Shown here piece after piece: positions 20,570-30,792 of a stretch of DNA of 64,000 bases. The stretch spans positions 2,165 through 66,164 of the forward strand of contig CAJNOL010000907.1 in the NCBI GenBank assembly GCA_905250125.1. Direction: 5' to 3'. Source of the DNA: Rotaria sordida. Lineage: Eukaryota > Rotifera > Eurotatoria > Philodinida > Philodinidae. The notes below the pieces were generated by a model. That model was not told the origin of the DNA. It ran no database searches and saw only the letters and a program-made list of their open reading frames with translations. The position numbers were made by a program, and so were the translations under genes. Numbering within the stretch: position 1 is the first letter of the stretch; each line of letters begins with the position of its first letter.

Positions 20570-23098
20570 ATGGTTAGAATATTTCCACCTCTTGTGTTGC
20601 CTGATGATGTTCTGTCATTCGAGGGAGAAAAGTTTTTTGAGCTGGTTCAACAGACATGTGGAGAAGTTTTCAAAGAATTGATGAAAATACTTTCAATCAA
20701 TGCAGTATATAAACTGCTTTTGGTTGAGAATGATATTCTACCTGTTTTTCAGAAAAAATATCGAGAATTAGAAAAAGTAACACAACGAGCATGTCTTCAT
20801 CTTGATGATGGTACTATAATGCTCAAACCTGGATTGCGTATGGATTTTGATCGTTTTATTGAATCTCTTCATGCTATAAACGATCAAAGGAAGCAACAGA
20901 AAGAAACAGATAGACAATCTGATGATATTCTTTCTTTGTTTAAGACCTTAATAAACTCATATCAATTCAACAAAAGTAATGATGCAGGAAATAGTTATTC
21001 GTTTTTGATAGCCTTCATTGAAAATATTTGCAATAATCTTTCAAAAAATAAAAATAATTATCGATACAGTGATATCGTGCAACATTTTGCACAATCATTG
21101 TACATTTTAGGAGGACGAAATTCCTATGAGTTTGTCCGACTAAATCTGCCCGGTGCACTTCCATCATTGTCCACCTTAAACGTTAGTCTTGAGAAAGCAG
21201 GTGCGTGCATTGCAGAAGCAGATTTTCGATATGGTGCACTTTATCATCATCAGAATTCTTTAGACTATCAGATAGCCGTTTGTTCCGAGGACTCGACGGC
21301 CGTCGTAAAAAAAGTCAGTTATAATGCTGCTACTAACAGTTTCGGTGGGTTCGCGACTCCACTAGAATATGGTATTCCTATATCTGGTTACTTTAAGACA
21401 GATTCTTTCGATGACTTAAAACGATGGTTCGAGAATAAAGATAAGTCAAACTACTTAAATGTTCACATGATACAACCGCTCATTGGATCTAAACCATATA
21501 CCTCGCCATTCCTTCTGGCAGCATATGGAATCAACAATACGTTCAAAACCATCGATGTTCTTAATCGATGGATGTGGGTTTTCGAAAAGTCTCAGGAGGC
21601 AAACGTTCGTATTGTTGCTTTTTCTACGGATTGTGATCCTAGATATTTACTAGCAATGCGACTGGCTACAGGTTTTTTTGCAAAACTTACTAATACTTCG
21701 ATATATAATCGTAATGATGTATTAGAAATTGATTTACCAAAAGACTGGTCAGCATGGTTTTTTATGCCTACTCGCCAAGTTTTTTTTTGTTTTCAAGATC
21801 CAATACACTTGTGTACTAAACTCCGTAATCGTATGCTTTCCAAAACAGCATCGCTGTTAATTGGAAAAGAAGAAGTTTCCATCGCAGTATTGATGGAACT
21901 TATAGAGACTAAATCAAAGTTTGCACATGGACTCGTCAAAACTGACATAGAGCCGAGCGATCGGCAAAACTATAAGTCTTGTCTCAAGATTTCAGATGAT
22001 GACGTAATTAATGCTCTTGAAGACATTAATAGTTCTCTAGCTACACGAATTTACTTGCGTCTCTTACGTAGTATAGTACTAGCCTATATTGAGCATAATA
22101 CATCGATCATCGATCGCATCTATCACAGTTGGTTAGCAGTCTTTATATGCCGTATATGGCAAACCTGGCTGCAAATAGTCGATGAAGAAGACATTTTAGA
22201 ATCTCATTCAGAAATGTCAAAAGATAATTTATTTATTACTGTTCCGGCATATTTTTCTATTGAGCTGAACGCTCATAGTTTACTTGCAATTTGTCTACTC
22301 GTGCACCAGCAAGATTTGCCTGTTTCTGCTCTTGCGTTTTCGAATTATCATTCACAATCTTGCGAAGCTACTTTTCGCAATACAAGATCAATGTCAGGAG
22401 TTTTCTCTTCAGTAGTAAATTTCACTACTGAACAATTTCTCAAACGAGCTGGTAAACTTTCTGTACTTACTGATATACAAAATCAAAGTGAATCTGGTCA
22501 GTTGAGCTGTTCTTTACAGTTCCCGAAGCATCACAAACGATGTCGGCAACGTGCTGCTTCGAGAAAATCAGTTACCACCTCATCAGTCGATCTTCTTAGT
22601 TATGATAATATTAAAAAGACAGTTTGTCAAGCATTTGATGATGCTTATGATCTGCTCTCTAGACTTGATGTAAATGTTGCCTTGAAGAAAGCAAAAAAAA
22701 CTACAATGCTTCAAGTGAGTTCGTTAGTACGAGCTCAATTTAATACGAAATTTAAAAAAGTCTCCTACGATGACATTGAGTCCTATTTATCTGATGATGA
22801 TGAATCGAGCTATAAATTCAGATCTAATGTTAATATTTCAACGAATTCAGCCGATGATAGTTCATCTGATGATGAAACTGATGATGTATCTTCTGTTTCA
22901 GCTAGTGACAAATCTCAGTTTCATGGAATGAGAGTATTCGATACTATTCCTTCGTCACTTTTGAACTCATACTTTTGTGTTCAAATTGATGGGAAAAAGA
23001 AATATATTCATAAACAGACAGCCTGCTGGCTTTTAACAGATAGTAACAGTGGTTTGTCAGCTGACCGACTTAAACGAGTGCAACAGTCTAGTTCCTAA
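20570..23098 (+). CDS. 842-residue transposase-like protein of the 8.9-kb element
   Basis: A single uninterrupted exon. Residues 1-105 form the domain shared with the zinc-finger gene upstream. The middle part has the layout of an RNase-H-like DDE transposase. Acidic candidates are D241 (CSEDSTAVVKKV), D354/D356 (VAFSTDCDPRYLLAMR) and D410 (FQDPIHLCTKLRNRML), with a late E599 (SCEATFRNTRSMSG) followed by NFTTEQFLKRAGKLS. The Q-D-x-x-H...K-x-R-N spacing resembles P-element-type enzymes. I infer this from motif layout, not from a search. The C terminus (735-785) is acidic and Ser-rich (YLSDDDESS, SSSDDETDDVSS). An AATAAA lies just after the stop. The intact frame suggests recent activity. Alternative: a domesticated or unrelated multi-domain protein. 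Confidence 0.6.
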   Translation: MVRIFPPLVLPDDVLSFEGEKFFELVQQTCGEVFKELMKILSINAVYKLLLVENDILPVFQKKYRELEKVTQRACLHLDDGTIMLKPGLRMDFDRFIESLHAINDQRKQQKETDRQSDDILSLFKTLINSYQFNKSNDAGNSYSFLIAFIENICNNLSKNKNNYRYSDIVQHFAQSLYILGGRNSYEFVRLNLPGALPSLSTLNVSLEKAGACIAEADFRYGALYHHQNSLDYQIAVCSEDSTAVVKKVSYNAATNSFGGFATPLEYGIPISGYFKTDSFDDLKRWFENKDKSNYLNVHMIQPLIGSKPYTSPFLLAAYGINNTFKTIDVLNRWMWVFEKSQEANVRIVAFSTDCDPRYLLAMRLATGFFAKLTNTSIYNRNDVLEIDLPKDWSAWFFMPTRQVFFCFQDPIHLCTKLRNRMLSKTASLLIGKEEVSIAVLMELIETKSKFAHGLVKTDIEPSDRQNYKSCLKISDDDVINALEDINSSLATRIYLRLLRSIVLAYIEHNTSIIDRIYHSWLAVFICRIWQTWLQIVDEEDILESHSEMSKDNLFITVPAYFSIELNAHSLLAICLLVHQQDLPVSALAFSNYHSQSCEATFRNTRSMSGVFSSVVNFTTEQFLKRAGKLSVLTDIQNQSESGQLSCSLQFPKHHKRCRQRAASRKSVTTSSVDLLSYDNIKKTVCQAFDDAYDLLSRLDVNVALKKAKKTTMLQVSSLVRAQFNTKFKKVSYDDIESYLSDDDESSYKFRSNVNISTNSADDSSSDDETDDVSSVSASDKSQFHGMRVFDTIPSSLLNSYFCVQIDGKKKYIHKQTACWLLTDSNSGLSADRLKRVQQSSS

Positions 23099-23170
23099 AT
23101 TAATAAAATGTTTACAGGAAATACTCTAGGTTATTTTGATATGATCGGCTTTTTGCTATTTTTCTTTACT

Positions 23171-23443
23171 TCATGTTTTTTTTATTGTTATTTCATAATC
23201 CACTTTTCCTCGGTATAATGAGAAGAAACTAAACTGCTCTGTTGTCTCAGTTGACTTGATACCGATCTTATTACATGGCATATCTGTAATTCTGACGTCG
23301 ACAAACTTTTTTATACTTGACTGTAATATTCTTAAGAGTTCACGCTTGCTTGTCATGTTAAGAGTGATGATCTTAAAAAAGAAATACAAGAGTGAACACG
23401 GGTTTACCGAAAAAGGTTCACACGAAAAGAAAAAAATAGGCAC
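23171..23443 (-). CDS. Doubtful small minus-strand frame
   Basis: Ninety residues are possible. The part from MTSKRELLRILQSSIKKF onward looks more protein-like than the Phe-rich N-terminal third. It partly overlaps the first hairpins of the structured region on the other strand. No family was recognised and it may be chance. Confidence 0.2.
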   Translation of the reverse strand: MPIFFFSCEPFSVNPCSLLYFFFKIITLNMTSKRELLRILQSSIKKFVDVRITDMPCNKIGIKSTETTEQFSFFSLYRGKVDYEITIKKT

Positions 23444-23711
23444 GGGTTTTCCGAAGAATGCCTAAAAACAATGTGGATGCGGGTTTACCGAGCATCATCC
23501 CAAGCGAGAGCATGTATAAATAGACATGGGTTTTCCGAAGAATATCTATCTAAATCTTTTCATATGAATTTGAATTTTTCAATCAATTCACGCACAGCAA
23601 ACAAGTAAGGGTGCGGGTTTTCCGAATATGCACCCACCTCTTCATAGCAGGATGGGCTCTACGCGCCGAAGGGGAGAAACACTGTCCGAAGACAGTGGCT
23701 AACAATCCTGC
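23392..23711. other. Array of six hairpins, five with a conserved YGGGTTTWCCGA core
   Basis: Hairpin 1 (23392-23421) has stem GTGAAC/GTTCAC. Hairpin 2 (23437-23464) has TAGGCA/TGCCTA. Hairpin 3 (23476-23496) has GATGC/GCATC. Hairpin 4 (23520-23549) has ATAGA/TCTAT. Hairpin 5 (23609-23635) has GGGTGC/GCACCC. All enclose the core CGGGTTTTCCGA or CGGGTTTACCGA (TGGG in number 4), which can itself pair CGG/CCG. Hairpin 6 (23647-23711) is larger: outer stem GCAGGAT/ATCCTGC and inner CACTGTC-CGAA-GACAGTG. Different but always complementary outer stems imply selection on structure, as RNA or as single-stranded DNA. The array lies about 290 bases beyond the transposase-like gene. Confidence 0.75.
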
Positions 23712-23978
23712 ATTTTTTGAAAAATGGCAAAATCAATAAATAAAATAATTACATTACAGAAAAGAATAAATTAAAGAACATCAGAAATCCTGACTTATTG
23801 TTTTCTTTTAATTTTCTTTTACTTTCAGATATAATCAACATGTCTGATGATTTATTCACCTTTTGATTTTCCGCCATTTGATATATATTGAGAAAAAATT
23901 GTTTCATTTTCTGCTAACTCCGTAATGCTCAAATGTTTAAAAATAATCTCATATATTTATTTCGACAGCAAATGAGAA
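23712..23978. other. Non-coding interior of the 8.9-kb element
   Basis: AT-rich DNA between the hairpin array and a MITE. Nothing further was recognised. Confidence 0.4.
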
Positions 23979-23986
23979 GTCATCAG

Positions 23987-24683
23987 TAGGGGTGTTACTT
24001 TACCTTTACTTTATAAATAGAGATAAAGATTTACTTTATCTTTATTTTATAAAGAATAAAGACAATCTTTATTTTAAAAAATAAAGATGAAGAAATAAAA
24101 AAATCTTTATTTTTTATAAAATAAAGATAAAGTAAATCTTTATATTTATAAAATAAAGATAAAGATAATCTTTATTTGTAAAAATAAAGTTAAAATAAAG
24201 AATGAAGATATATTTTTTTCATGTGATAGATACATATGCAAATACCCTTTATAAGAACAGAATATGTTAACTAGTGTCCTTTCTTACCACCATCATCATT
24301 TCTGTATGCCATATTGTCAAAAAATAAGGACCACTCATGAAACGATATATGCAAAAAATGTCATTGCAGATTATATTTAATTGTATAATATGATCATTTT
24401 TTGTGAGGTACTTCAATAAAATTAAAAAAAAGATTTTGATAGAAAAAGGTCCTTGTCCTTTATTTTATCTTTATTTTTCAAAATAAAGAAAAACTTTATT
24501 TTTATTTCATAAAGATAAAGAATTTTTTCTTTATCTTTATTTTACAAAGCAAAGATTTTATTTATCTTTATTTTATAAATATAAAGATTTCCTTTATCAT
24601 TATTTTATAAAGAATAAAGATTTTTTAATTTCTTTATCTTTATTCTTTGTTATAAAGAAAATAAAAATAAAGTAGCACCCCTA
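23987..24683. mobile_element. hAT MITE with 8-bp target duplication
   Basis: The ends TAGGGGTGTTACTTTA and (inverted) TAGGGGTGCTACTTTA are flanked by the perfect 8-bp repeat GTCATCAG (23979-23986 and 24684-24691). The TAGGGGTG start and 8-bp duplication are diagnostic of hAT. The interior consists almost wholly of AAATAAAGAT-type repeats in both orientations. It has no coding capacity. Confidence 0.9.
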
Positions 24684-24691
24684 GTCATCAG

Positions 24692-25412
24692 ATGATCTAT
24701 CTTCACTAACTTTTAAAAAGAATTACTTTAAATGTTAAAAATTAACTTTTAAGAGTTCTAAACAACACGAATTTAGATGAACATATTGAATCGAACATTC
24801 AAATTTTAATCAGCATCTCGATCACACACAGATTTACGCATAATTCTCTTAGTATTTTGTACTTCTATGTGAGGGCACTAATCTTGTATAATTCTTATAT
24901 ATTTAGTATTAAAATGTAGATCCAAATACGCTTCTCACTCATATATGATGTTGTCTAATTAAGAACAAAACATTCGAGTGAAACGGTTCGGTCTCATATG
25001 ACTTATACTATAGAATCATAAATTTCCCTAAAAACGCTAACATTGTAAGCCTTATATCAGCTCGAAGGTAAGCTTTTTTCAATATTTTTTTACTAAATTG
25101 TAGAGAATCAAAAGCCCTACAACATATAAAAATTCCAGCCTGGACTAAATTGATTTTAAAAAATCGCAGCAGATATACTGCAAAAAATCGACTGTCATGG
25201 ACTCATAAATTTAGACGATTTCCATTCATATTGGGCTAAATAATCCTTGCAAATAGATGCAATATGCCATCTCAAATAGCTGATTTTTTTCAGCCTTTCA
25301 TGCTCTCTCTTTTAGTATATTGGATGAAAAAAATTCATGATTGTATCGACGTATAATCCTGGCAAACTACCGAAGATTTTCAGGCTCTTTAAGATTGCTA
25401 GAAATATACTGA
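24692..25412. other. Non-coding right interior of the 8.9-kb element
   Basis: No open frame or repeat was recognised before the right minisatellite array starts. Confidence 0.4.
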
Positions 25413-25717
25413 AAATTCTGGGAGTACAATGGAAATCCCGGGAGTACAATGGGAATTCTGAGAGTACAATGGAAATCCCGGGAGTACAATGGAAATTCCG
25501 GGAGTACAACGGAAATCCTGGGAGTACAATGGAAATCCCGGGAGTACAATGGAAATCCCGGGAGTACAACGGAAATCCTGGGAGTACAATGGAAATCCCG
25601 GGAGTACAATGGAAATCTCGGGAGTACAATGGGGATCTCGGGAGTACAATGGGAATCCCGGGAGTACGATGGGAATCCTGGGAGTACGACGGGAATCCAG
25701 AGAATCCCGGGAGTACG
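25413..25717 (+). repeat. 20-bp minisatellite, right subterminal array (~15 units)
   Basis: Units of the type ATCCCGGGAGTACAATGGAA occur in the same strand orientation as the left array, directly against the right terminal inverted repeat. Confidence 0.95.
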
Positions 25718-25739
25718 AAATCCGCCGTTTCCCCCTAGG

Positions 25740-26640
25740 TCTAAACACTTACTACGAATATTTTCCTTTTTCCATATAAACTTTTCGCAAAAGTGTGAAG
25801 TTTAGCTCCTTTTGAAGAGCATTTTTAAACAGGAAATGGACCGAATGATTCAGTTGAATATGAATATGGTGTTGAAATAATTGAAGATTACGGTACATGA
25901 AGAGATAGCTATTTTATGCAACAGTAATACTGATGTAGTTATATTGTCGAATGTTATTAATATTGAACTTCATTTTTTGTATTTTTCTTTTTTTAATTTT
26001 TTACTATTTTCTGCTCATTAAAATACAACAAATTTAAAAAACAAAAAATTTTTCAATAGGTTAGATTTTTGTTTTTTGTTTATAAAATGTGTGTTTTGTC
26101 TTTTTTTTCTGGATATACATAAATTCATTTTTATTTTTGATATACTTATTTAATGAACTTTTATCGTATAAAAAAAAGAAGCCGTATACTTGAACAAGAA
26201 TGCTATTTCTGAAAGTTTTTTTTTTTTTTTTTTATATTGGACGTCCAGCAGAGGGAAGGAGGTCAATGAATCTAGACAAATCTGGAAGCGAGGAGGAGAG
26301 CGGGTCAAAAATGCGATTTTTACCTGGATGTCATTAGTGAATGACCGTACGGGTTTAACCTTTTTTGAATGAACTGTTTTGGAAAAACTTGCTGTCTTTT
26401 TTTCGTTAGTCAACTTTTTCTGTAAAAGTAAAATATAAAACACGACGGAACTACTTTAATAGTACATGAAAACCCTCTCTTTCAGGCAATAATTCGTGTC
26501 AGGACCAATGGAATAGTATTTCGACATGTCTGTCACCCTTCTAAGCGATGACAGACCGTAACAGCCATTCCATCATTATTTTAAAGATTTTGAAGCATGA
26601 AATTAATAGTGTAGAATGATTAATTATTTAAACTGTTAAT
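25740..26640. other. Intergenic
   Basis: AT-rich. A short exon-like piece (25833-25900, acceptor AAACAG then 22 codons to TGA) is visible but isolated. Confidence 0.35.
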
Positions 26641-26879
26641 CATTGTAGAGTAGTAACCGGTAACGATATACAGCTGATCAAGACCGGCCGGCTTTAATCA
26701 AGGATTTCTTACGGACTGGTAGGTACAAATTTTTGTTTACTGGTCGGTCCCAAGATTTTTTGATGTTTTGCATATTTTTTTTGGAAAACTGGCCATAAAA
26801 GCACTGTTTTTCACAAATGAAAAACTTTTTACTAATGTCGAAAACTGATTTGTATGGAAACATGCATCAAGCTATTCTA

Positions 26880-28122
26880 TTGGGTTGGCACGAAATTTTT
26901 TGCGTTTTTTTTAAAAAGTTTCCTAGAACAGTCAAGAAAGTTCTAGAAGTTTCTATACTAAGGGTATATAAAGGGGGTACGAATATCTTTAAAAGAACAA
27001 CAAAAATATGGATATGGATGTTGATCTTGAATTAGAAATAAAGATATCTCGTAGAGAGCTCCGACTGCTTCTGCTTCATGAATTTCGTTTGGGTAGCAAA
27101 GCAACGGAAGCAACAAGCAACATATGCAGCACGATGAGCAAGGATGCACTCTCCATCCGTACAGCGCAACATTGGTTCAATCGGTTCAAAAACGAGAACT
27201 TCGAACTCGACAATTTACCTCATTCCAGAAGACCACTAGAGGTGGATATGGATGTCTTAAAGCAGCTTGTCGAAGAAGATCCAAGATTGACTACACGGTG
27301 TTTAGCAGAGCGACTTTAGTGCTTTCATACTATAGTGGAAAGACATCTGGGTGAATTAGGCAAAACATGGAAATATGGAGTTTGGATACCATATGAATTG
27401 TCACCACATCAGCTCCAACACAGGGTTGATGCTTGTATGGAATTAATGACGTCTCATCTCAACTACCAATGGCTTCACAATCTTATTACTGGCGATGAAA
27501 AGTGGGTGATGTATGTTAACCACACGCGCAAGCGGCAGTGGCTAGGAGCTGAACAAAGAGGTGTACTAACGCCCAAAAATGACCTTCACCCAAAGAAGAT
27601 TATACTGAGCGTTTGGTGGGGAGTAAAAGGGATTATTTATTGGGAACTTCTTCTAACTGGCTGCACCATCACTACTGAGCTCTATAGTCAACAATTGGGT
27701 CGAATTGCAGAAAAACTCAAGGGGAAGCAGGATAGAATTTGTTTTTTGCATGACAATGCCAGACCTCACATTGCAAAATCAACGCATGAAAAATTATTGG
27801 AGCTTGGATGGGTTATGGTTCCACATCCACCTTATTCTCCAGACTTGGCTTGTACGGATTACCACTTGTACTGTTCTCTGTCTAACTATCTACGCGAGAA
27901 AAAATTCGACGACGAGAACGATCCCAAAATGAACCTCGTCAACTTCTTCGGCCAAAACTCCCAGGACTTCTACGAACGCGGGATCCTTTCTCTACCAGAG
28001 CGTTGGTGACAAGTCATAGATAGTAATAGAGCATATATTGTTGAAAATTAGCTGTAATCTTGAAGTTAAAAAATAAAAAGAAAGTTTTTTAAAAAAACGC
28101 AAAAAATTTCGTGTCAACCCAA
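26880..28122 (+). mobile_element. mariner transposon (1243 bp)
   Basis: The ends TTGGGTTGGCACGAAATTTT and (inverted) TTGGGTTGACACGAAATTTT are flanked by TA on both sides (26878-26879 and 28123-28124). The length and a single transposase gene are typical of mariner. Confidence 0.95.
27008..28051 (+). pseudogene. mariner transposase with two in-frame stops
   Basis: The frame spans 347 codons, the normal size for mariner. It starts with an HTH region (LLLHEFRLGSKATEA, TAQHWFNRFKNENF) and the linker WIPYELSPHQ. The DDD triad is present in TGDEKWV, FLHDNARPH and YSPDLACTDYH, with the D34D spacing expected of the family. A TAG at 27317-27319 falls in CLAERL*CFHTIVERHL, and a TGA at 28007-28009 in LPERW*QVIDSNRAYIVEN. 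Both are explicable by single C-to-T changes (CAG to TAG, CGA to TGA). The rest is uninterrupted, so inactivation looks recent. Confidence 0.95.
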
Positions 28123-28460
28123 TATTAAGTAAAAATTCATCATAGTACACTTAATACATTTTATCCACTCACTTTGATAGGGGTTATGTTATTAAAACAA
28201 AATCAAAAAAATTATTTAGGATTGTAATTTATCATAGATTTATTTGTAGTCCCTACTATTTATTGCATACATTTCACACGGATGTAAAAGATAACAAAGC
28301 AAATATAACATCAAAGCTAGATTAAGTCTATGGTTAATTAATAATGTCCATGCCTAACGGACATTCAATTAGTGCACAACACTAATATAGAATTTGCCGT
28401 CTCATCAAATTTTCTATCCACGAATTGATGTCAAGAGAGAGAAAACTTATGGAAATGAAT

Positions 28461-29576
28461 AATGAAAAAAGCTATAATAGTGAAACAGGACTCTGACGTC
28501 ATTACTGTAGTCATTAAGATATAGATACAAATCATCGAGGGCTTCATTTCGCTGTTATAAAGTCAGAAAAGTGAGAAAAACGACTCATCCTTAGTATATT
28601 GACCAGTCCGATCCAGTCTGACCGTTTAGATGGGTACCGGTAACGAAAAACTCTACGAGTTCCAACTCTGATTCATGGAAGTCTTTTATCTAAATATAGC
28701 AGATCGAGACGTCTTCTACAGTCTGTGGGTGGAACATGCGAGAAGTGGAGACCACTTTTCCCTCTGTATACGTTTCAACACTCGTTAACAGTCGTGTTTC
28801 CTAAAATATTTCATGAAAAAATGGGATTTGATGTAATATAAATGAAGCTGTGTTATTAACTTGAAAATCAAGAAAATTCTATTTGTCAACACAATAAATC
28901 GCCCAATTTAAAAACAAAATCGATTTTGATTCGTTGATTGTTTCGAACTAATCAAAGTATGAGCATGCATAAACCAAATATTTATGTTTCCATTATAGTT
29001 TTCAGGATTGAAAACTAGGCTTTACTTGTGAGTATTATAGAAGCTCAGTCCGTTGGTAACATTTGAAAACTTTTCATCGTCGATAAAAAGTTTATATGAA
29101 GCTCATTTTTTATGTTTAAACGCATGCATTACGATTCCTATTTAGTTGTTATTGCTCTTACAAATCGGTAGTAAGAATATCCAGCCATTAATACGTTAAT
29201 GGCTGATAAGAATGAATGAGTATGATAACTAAATATGATCAATAGATAAACTCCGGTCAAAATTTTATGAGACACAATTGTTAAAAAGAATTGTAATATA
29301 TAGCAGGAAAGTGTACCACCCCATTTCCCAGCCCACTCTAAAGACCATGACAGCTATGTCGCAACAATTTTGTTATGGTCTACAACGCTTTATAAACTTT
29401 TCAATATGCTAGTCTTCAGCTCTGTGTAGAACTATGGTGCACACGCCGAGATGTATCTATTATGGATAAAGGGGCGTCCATGATGTTTCACATCTGAGTC
29501 ACGTAAGGATTGCTCTAAAAGCTTTTCGATTTAAGCAGTTATAGACTAGTGGATTATGATGAAAATTTAATCGTAC
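28461..29576. other. Intergenic with a fragment of a Helentron-like 5' end
   Basis: Around 28768-28803, TTTCAACACTCGTTAACAGTC followed by GTGTTTCCTAAAA resembles the outer end of the elements at 44591-45438 and 59914-60237. I did not see its other end. The remainder is unassigned. Confidence 0.4.
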
Positions 29577-30745
29577 CTGCTGAGTGCTGTAAGCTTGAGC
29601 AGCTAATTTCGAGAAGAATTGAATCATACGCGCCCATTGCTCCCTGATCAAGTTAATGTGTTCAGTAGCCTCCAACAATAGACGAACAATTTCTTCTGTA
29701 CTTAATGTAGCCAGATCAAGCATCGCCATTTTGTTCATCATCCTGGCTAATTCATTTTGTTCAGCAAGATGTAGTTTAAAATTTTGATTATAAGCCTCTT
29801 GGGCTAGCTGCAAATCTTTTAGTGCTAGTTCAGCAGCTATCACGGCATTCTCAAATTTGGTATTATCAATGACGGGCGGTGGTGAATTGCATGTAAGTAA
29901 TACACACCCTATGGATTTTATGGCTTCAAATAATGGATTTATGGCTTCATTATAAATGCTTTTACCATCTGATCCATATCCACCATGAATGATAGTAGGA
30001 GACATTGAGCTATCGACTAGCTGCATGGCATTATGATACTTTTTACGAGCAGCTTGGAGAGCATCTTTCGAATCGTTATATGTGGCCTCAATGTTCTGCA
30101 AACTATTTTGAAGACGTTGTTCTTCAAGACTTGCATTTTTCATTTGCTCTTTGATGACTTTAACCGCTGTTTCCTTGAACGATTGTGTGCTCGCACTTAA
30201 TTCGATAATTTCGGCGAGCAATTCTTGAAGTAGATTGAACCGCTGAAGAGTTGAGTTGGCTACATCAGCACTCTCAGTGGCCAAACGGCCAATGCTTTCC
30301 AGAGTGCGTGGTAGCATCGACTTTAGCATATTATTGGACGCCGATGTGATTAGTTTCATTGTGTTTTTTACGTGTGTAGGTACCTGCTGAATAGCCAATT
30401 GAATTCGATCCATAGAATTATGAGCGCCCATAAGAGCGTTATACATATCAGATGATACTTGAGCAAGAGTAGCACGAAAAGAATTTGGATATCTATGAAA
30501 AATGCTGCATTGAAGTAAGAGAAACATGCCTGTACCTCACCTGATAAAGCGATAGACATATCCAGGAGGTGATTGAAACGCAAAATCATCTTTGCTAGCA
30601 AGTACCATCAAGTTGCCCATGTAATTGACGACAATTGGACCTGATACCATTAAAGTTTCCCATTCTTTGTCAATGTCAGCCTGATGAGTTAGTTGATTGT
30701 CACGAAGCGTATCAAAAATGCCATTGTCAACTCTTAGCATGATGC
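29577..30745 (-). CDS. Exons 3-4 of a secreted helical protein (internal part)
   Basis: The exons are 30745-30541 and 30492-29577, with a 48-base intron (GTGAGG...CATAG) and phases that fit. Exon 4 ends at CAG CAG|GTACGA in phase 0. About 370 residues are encoded, mostly long amphipathic helices and coiled coil (for example LQNSLQNIEATYNDSKDAL, ELALKDLQLAQEAYNQNF), with a Gly-rich insert HGGYGSDGKS and a two-Cys segment GCVLLTC. No last exon follows locally. The fitting upstream exons lie at 49031-49302 on the same strand, and a fitting last exon lies on the opposite strand at 57644-58042. I do not recognise the family and assign no function. The alternative start at 30791 (MRHLRITHC) lacks a signal peptide, so I prefer the splice acceptor GTGTAG|GC. 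Confidence 0.65.
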
Positions 30746-30792
30746 CTACACAATGGAATCTTCTACAATGAGTTATTCTTAGGTGTCTCATA

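Larger units (their letters stand above)
16806..25739. mobile_element. 8.9-kb DNA transposon, unassigned superfamily
   Basis: A 22-bp perfect inverted repeat marks both ends (16806-16827 and 25718-25739, starting CCTAGGGGGAAACGGCGG). Each end is followed inward by a 20-bp minisatellite (16861-17036 and about 25413-25717). Between them lie a zinc-finger gene with one intron (17536-19837), an 842-residue transposase-like gene (20570-23098) and an array of hairpins (23392-23711). The outermost CCTAGG is itself palindromic. The duplication could therefore be TA, CTAG or CCTAGG, and the flanks beyond show no longer direct repeat. Two MITEs (18302-19145 and 23987-24683) have inserted into it. Terminal repeats plus minisatellites recall Galileo/foldback P-type elements, but the assignment is open. 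Confidence 0.7.
26643..28460. repeat. Dispersed repeat split by a mariner (copy 1)
   Basis: The flanks of the mariner, 26643-26877 and 28125-28460, align in order with 62158-62735. Shared landmarks are GTAACCGGTAA near the start and AGAGAGAAAACTTATGGAAAT at the end. The repeat has no coding content that I recognise. Confidence 0.7.

Noticed and set aside
23640-23715. Self-cleaving ribozyme (hammerhead, twister, HDV-like)
   Set aside because: No CUGAUGA...GAAA core and no convincing twister or HDV nesting could be drawn, so it is left as an unassigned fold.
25833-25900. Isolated 22-codon terminal exon (acceptor AAACAG, acidic, ending ...EIIEDYGT stop)
   Set aside because: It looks coding, but no upstream exon of matching phase could be found. 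It lies just outside the 8.9-kb transposon and may be a remnant of an interrupted gene.
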